Below the pieces are notes generated by a model, which searched no databases, was not told where the DNA came from, and saw only the letters and a program-made list of their open reading frames with translations. A program made the translations under genes and the position numbers. A stretch of 64,000 nucleotides of DNA from Armillaria gallica (taxonomy: Eukaryota > Basidiomycota > Agaricomycetes > Agaricales > Physalacriaceae). How positions within the stretch are numbered: the stretch's first letter is position 1; each line of letters opens with the position of its first letter. Location of the stretch: the NCBI GenBank assembly GCA_037576215.1, contig JBANDB010000008.1:3596001-3660000 (forward strand), in the 5' to 3' direction. Shown in pieces: positions 59,401 to 64,000 of this stretch.

Positions 59401-61031
59401 TTGTGGGGAGGATATTGAGATGTTTGAGTCGTTGGGTGTGTTTTTTCTTCTTCGGAAATCGCGAGCTCAACCGCTAAGAATCATAATCGTAGAATTTGCA
59501 CATTCTATTGAATCTGTGCTGGAGTTCATGTTTGAGGTCATGGCCGCCGCGGTCAGTAGCTTTCCAATCCTTAATACGCCTGCGCTCACTCTGATCAGGC
59601 TGAGCTACATCTTGATCGGCTGCTGCTTATTTCATCATCCATCGTGTTGAACTTCTTGAACATCCAAAACGCGTGTTATATACTTTCCGAGGCGACCCAC
59701 TACTCTGCGAAGGATCTGATCAACGCTGTCCAGGGCTATATTGCTGTCAATATGGAGAGTTTGCTAGAAAGTCGAATGCTCGACGTTCTATCACCTGCTT
59801 TAATCAGGCAGCTCTCTTGCTTTGTTCGAGATAGGCAGACGGACAAATCGCCTGTCACACGACGTAATGTATTAGGCAAGCTCGCTATGGAGAGGCACGC
59901 GGAATGGTTGTTCCTTCAAGATTTCCCCTCCCCAATTATTAGATCAAACAAACAGCTGACGCGGCGGGATTCGCCCAGGCTATCACCAAGCAGTAGAGTA
60001 CAGCCCCCTTCTGTCAGGATTACCGAGTCGGCACTCAAGCCTCAGGGCCTCTCAGCTCCCATCGGGGCTGACGATATCTTCACCATGGACGATGTTGATC
60101 CTGGCTCTATTGTGAACTTGGATCAACCTAACCCTCCTAACCCTTCTGCTCCCTGGAAATCTACATCAGTAGCTCGGTATGTTTCCTTATTTCCTTATTT
60201 CCATGATTTTCCGTATTCATCTGTGCTTGTACTTAGTGTGGACATGCGCGCTGTCATGGCCGAGGCTGCCAGGGAGGTTCCTGCGAGATCCATCGTGCCT
60301 CGCAATCTCCCGAATACCGACGATCCATCTCGCAGGCAGGGGCCCTTGGCCAAAATATCGGAAGACAGCGGTTACTTGCCAGCTACGCCATCGCCGCCGC
60401 GGAGAGCACCTTTGAATACGACCGGATCTCCATCTCGCAGCAACATGACTAATATATTTCCCAAGCTTTCTTCGTCTCCTGTGCCTACCTCAAAGACACC
60501 TTCTACGTCAAGCATCAAGCCATCTGCAGCAACCGGGTCGCCCAGTGCCTTAACGGGGCTTGGACCTGTGATTTCTCCTCAACGACAGCCTTCTTCCGCC
60601 AAGTCGAAGCATACCGGTAGGAATGTGTCAGGGTTAGTCATTTTATTCGTTCGTCCCTATATTCTGATATTCAAAATGATGCGTTTCACAGAGGGAAAGC
60701 ATGGACATCTCCTTCGCAGCCTAACATTCCAGCTCCCTCGGTGTCTGGGATGTCTTTTTCCGAAATCCAACAGTCGCAGCTGGAGCACAGTGTTCCTGGG
60801 AAGGCTCATCGATCGCTACTTGAAATCCAAATGGAAGAACAGGCTCGTAGGGAGGAAGAGGCCTTTATGAAATGGTGGGTGGAGGAGGAGGAGAGAGTGA
60901 AGCGAGAAGCCGAAGCGATAGCAGAGGCATTAAAGGTTTCCACTCGGAAGACTAAGAGGGGTGGTGGGCGGGGCGGGAGGGGTGTAGGTGGGCCTCGCAA
61001 GAAGGGTGGAGTCGCCCCTTCCAATCCATGA
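56488..61031 (+). CDS. IBTK-like ankyrin-RCC1-BTB protein
   Basis: This large protein has the domain order of IBTK and fission yeast Btb3, which are CUL3 substrate adaptors. Ankyrin repeats: GRTVLHLACSSIDTLEYVRL and HWTPLHRALFHGNLGAA. RCC1 blades: ELYMWGANRNATLGLGDGDD, TLALTDTGEVLSWGLNRFAQ and FTWGTNNGQLGYDK. The first BTB has HHTFSAHRVILSARSPVLLS; the second has YPDVVLQLQDRDVFCHSTLL, then ILSEATHYSAKDLINAVQGY. A disordered Ser/Pro region and the conserved SLLEIQMEEQARREEEAFMK helix end in an Arg/Gly tail. About ten introns. It probably recruits targets to a CUL3 ubiquitin ligase. Confidence 0.88.
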
Positions 61032-61409
61032 TAGACCTATAGACCTTACTGATGTATGTTATACTGTCATGTATGCTTATGTTATATTATCTACTCGTGT
61101 ATGTTTTCTGGAAGACATCTCTTGAGTGTTCCCTGCATCCCGAATTCGGGACGATACAACATTGATAAGTACTTACTCAACTGTTCCTTTTTCTCTTCTT
61201 CCTCTTGTTTTTATATTTTCTAGGCAGCGCCGTGTAACAGTTCACAATTATTTGCCTTTACATAAAGCTTAGTACTAGGTTCTTATGACGCGCGACCTTG
61301 ACAATGACGATTGTGGCGCCGGCAATGTCAACAAGAGTCGGAGTAGGAACATGAGTCATTTTTTCGCGATGGGATTCGAATACGTAAAAAATGAAGTCTC
61401 TGCACTGAG
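61032..61409. other. Intergenic region after IBTK-like gene
   Basis: Both flanking genes are on the plus strand. This 378 bp holds the IBTK-like 3' end and the next promoter. No further gene or repeat is seen. Confidence 0.45.
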
Positions 61410-63726
61410 ATGAGCCAGCCTTCGGTGACCCTACATTGTGGTTATCCTCCACTATACTTCCTTATCAGCCTACCCCAAGGCACCCAACTATCGGCGACCA
61501 CAGTAGACAACATCCGCGCACAGACCCGTCAATATGTGGGTTTGAAGATGCGCCCTAATGCAACCGAGCCGCAACTCACCCAGGCACGGGTAAGCGTATC
61601 TCTGTGACTCTGAATTTATCACAATCTGAAACACTACTAGAAAGAACTGACATCCACCTTAAATTCTTTGGGAGAATGGCGAGTGGACCAAGGTAATGAT
61701 TGGTTCTCGGAGTCAGACACATCTAACGACGAGGGTCCAATCCGAGACGACGTAAGTGTTTTCGTCCATTCGAATTCAGCACATACGCCGACAGGATCTT
61801 AGCCGTTATTAGTATCGCCATCTTCGAATGCTATCAACCGACCACTCCCAACCAGTCTGACCAGCAGCGCATCGTGGCAAAGTTCCCGCGATGTGCCTGA
61901 TTTTCCGAGAGTTGATCAATCGTCGACTAAGCGGCAGCTTGCAAATTCCTGGAACCCTTTTGTAGGCACAAACTTGGCCAGTAGCCGCAATACCGGAGAC
62001 AATGTAAGTACACCATCTTCGCTTCCCATTCTCTGTAATTCCGACCTTCTTTAGCCTTGGCTACGGACAGTCAAAGCTCCATGCAATCACTTTTTTCACC
62101 AAGTATCTTTACACCGGAAAGTTTAAAGGTCGACAACGTAGTAAGTACCTCTTAAAATGTATCAAGCATTTGATTATAACCTAGACCTCTCCGTTTTCAC
62201 TCAGTTTGTAAGTACACGCCATGCTTGTGTGACTGCATCTCACCTGCCATGGCTAGGTCGAGAATCAGAGTTTGGACGCCTCCTCTCCTTTTCCTCTTGA
62301 AAAGGTATAGTATACGCTTTTTATAGTCCACGCATATAATCATTGAATATTTTGATAGATCAGAGACCTCAGAGACAGCATACCCAGCTCGGGGCCGAGC
62401 GATGCTCAGTTGATAGCATTACAGGCTGTCACCGGTCCTCTGCGTAACGCGCACATCCGGGAGGCTCGATTACTTCTTGGGGATGAACTTTGGTCGCAGA
62501 TTGTATACTTGAGTGTGCGGAAGACGAAAGGGAGGTTTTTGAGTAATGGGAAGGTCTCCAACCGGGTCGCGATCGTGGATTGGGATGTAGATCCTGTCCC
62601 CTGTCCCTATCCTGTGCGCGCTTATTTTTTTAGACTTTGCCTTCGCTTATAGCAGGTGAACCTAGTGTGTTCGCTGCAAAGGAAGCTTTACCTGTGAGTA
62701 TACGGCGTCGACAGGCCACGGGAAGTGCCGCGAGTGTCGGTTAAGCGGTAAACAGTGTTCGTTGGGCGTCGTTCAAGGTACTACAGATACAAAACGGAAT
62801 GCTTTATCTGCAAGACGTCTACCATTCGAGGCCCATACAAACGATGTGGCGTCCCCTCCTTTCCACCCGAGCGTTACGAGCAATCAGGAAATTGACGGCC
62901 TAAATATATCTTCATCCGAGTCACGTCTATTGGTGGATACTCTATGTCGTGACTCCTCGTCTCTTCCCATTGACATCGGAACCGCTGCCAACGCGGTCCC
63001 GTATCCTTATCCCTCCTCCTTAGATCGTCTATCCACTGTGATCAGGCCTTCCGACGATAGTACCGGGGCTTTACCGTGTGACGGTACTTTGCCTGCGGGA
63101 CGCATGATATCTGCCTCTCCTGTTCAGACGGATAACCAGAGCGACCGTGAGGGTGTTACTGTCGGCGTTCAGACCTTACTCCAGGCCGAAACTCAAGAGA
63201 ACGAAGGTGTTTTCCCGGATAGCATCATGGGACCTACGGTTCAGGCAGTGAGATCGGTCAGTGAGGTACCGCTGTCTTTGACATTAAAAGTTCAGGACCT
63301 ATTCGACGGGGCCCCAGCAAAATCAATGCTGGCGTTAGAATCTGTTGGCCCTCAGAATATAATGTCATCTCGCGCGCCAGGGGTGGGTAGTTTTGAGGCG
63401 ACGAAACACGCTGACAATCGCAATTCCGAAAAGCTACTAGACACTGGTGTACAGGTTGGCGCGAAGCGTTTAAGGAGCCCCTCTGTGGAGGAGGAACCGA
63501 TGAAGAAACAGAAAGAGAAGTATGTCGCCGACCAGCGATGTCATCTTCCTCGCTAAAATTACCTATCCATCCGATTTCTAGTGCCAGACAGAAACATACC
63601 ACGCACCGGACACCCAAGGAGGGAGAAGGAGAACCATCCGTTGGACAGGAAGTCAGGGAGATGGGGAAAACCTCGAGTGATGGCGTCCGAAGGTGCCGAA
63701 ATGATTATAGAGGAACAACAGATTGA
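61410..63726 (+). CDS. Orphan protein with cysteine cluster
   Basis: Unrecognised. Short N-terminal exons give MSQPSVTLHCGYPPLYFLIS, QLTQARKELTSTLNSLGEWR and Ser-rich linkers. The larger exon near 62400 reads ALQAVTGPLRNAHIREARLL and IVYLSVRKTKGRFLSNGK. An intron ending at CCTAG (about 62654) joins DPVPCPYP to CVRCKGSFTC, then GHGKCRECRLSGKQCSLGVV. The seven cysteines, spaced C-x3-C-x2-C-x5-C-x10-C-x2-C-x6-C, suggest a zinc-binding module as in basidiomycete regulatory proteins. The rest is disordered, with KRLRSPSVEEEPMKKQKEK as nuclear signal. It ends NDYRGTTD at 63726. Intron choices in the middle are uncertain. Confidence 0.58.
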
Positions 63727-64000
63727 ATCGCAGAGAGGCTCCCCGAATTCTCACCAGATATTGACAAATTCGTTACCTATGATTCTCAGTGGATTGCTGT
63801 ACATTCTGTTTCAACCTAGCCAGTCATTTTCCCCCTTGTACTTTCCTACAGGTTAATAAATCGCCTATTATAGTGACACATTGGAGACATATTTGTAATG
63901 ATATGCACATTTAAATACCCGCAATACAATCCAGATCTGTAGCCAAGTATAAACAAGACCTTGTCCCATGCTTCGACGTCCCTAAGGTGCAGACTGCCAC
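63727..64000. other. 3' flank at window end
   Basis: AT-rich sequence after the last stop with AATAAA-like elements near 63855 (TTAATAAAT), probably the polyadenylation region. No gene begins before the window edge. Confidence 0.4.

Noticed and set aside
61360..61385. GGATTCGAA as the T-arm of a minus-strand tRNA
   Set aside because: Flanking sequence forms neither acceptor stem nor anticodon arm.

Overview
The window is nuclear DNA of a filamentous basidiomycete, most likely an agaricomycete (mushroom-forming) fungus. The evidence is the very compact gene layout, many 42-65 bp GT-AG introns with CTRAY-type branch points, F-box proteins of the type expanded in mushrooms, a peroxisomal-type GMC alcohol oxidase, a GH125 exo-mannosidase and several basidiomycete-style orphan proteins. 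About 32 protein genes and one F-box pseudogene can be supported. I see no rRNA, tRNA, CRISPR array or intact transposon. Joins were worked out by eye from splice sites and reading-frame continuity.

Layout, 0-16 kb: the 5' part of an Ssk1-type response regulator (-, cut by the window edge), ARS2/SERRATE (-), ESF2 (-), an F-box protein (-), adenylosuccinate lyase ADE13 (-), SEC63 (+), a membrane-anchored HODM/DUF3445 protein (+) and mitochondrial ribosomal protein uL14m (-). 16-31 kb: a cell-surface type single-pass membrane protein (+), a tail-anchored acyl-CoA-binding protein (-), ORC2 (+), glutathione-dependent formaldehyde dehydrogenase SFA1 (-), VFA1 (+), an orphan with two SUMO-interaction-like motifs (+), a decayed F-box gene, fatty acid 2-hydroxylase SCS7 (-) and GH125/Mug157 (+).

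31-46.7 kb: an Inn1/Fic1-like C2-proline-rich protein (+), two small probable mitochondrial proteins in divergent orientation, a WD40 protein (-), cyclophilin PPIH (+), alcohol oxidase AOX (-), PKR1 (+), GINS subunit PSF3 (-), a small orphan (+) and a 557-residue disordered orphan (-). 46.7-64 kb: a gene-poor stretch, an SDR oxidoreductase (+), an orphan nuclear-type protein (-), a CpG-depleted AT-rich block that looks like an old methylated repeat, a CDC123/D123-like protein (+), a second F-box protein (-), an IBTK-like ankyrin-RCC1-BTB protein (+) and an orphan with a cysteine cluster (+).

Most genes are housekeeping and unrelated in function. Three of them share one-carbon chemistry: AOX makes formaldehyde from methanol, HODM-type enzymes release formaldehyde by N-demethylation, and SFA1 removes formaldehyde as its glutathione adduct. 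All three lie within about 28 kb. Most genes sit as divergent pairs on short shared promoters (ADE13/SEC63, ACBP/ORC2, SFA1/VFA1, SCS7/GH125, WD40/PPIH, AOX/PKR1, F-box/IBTK) or as tight convergent pairs (PKR1/PSF3 stops lie 6 bp apart).
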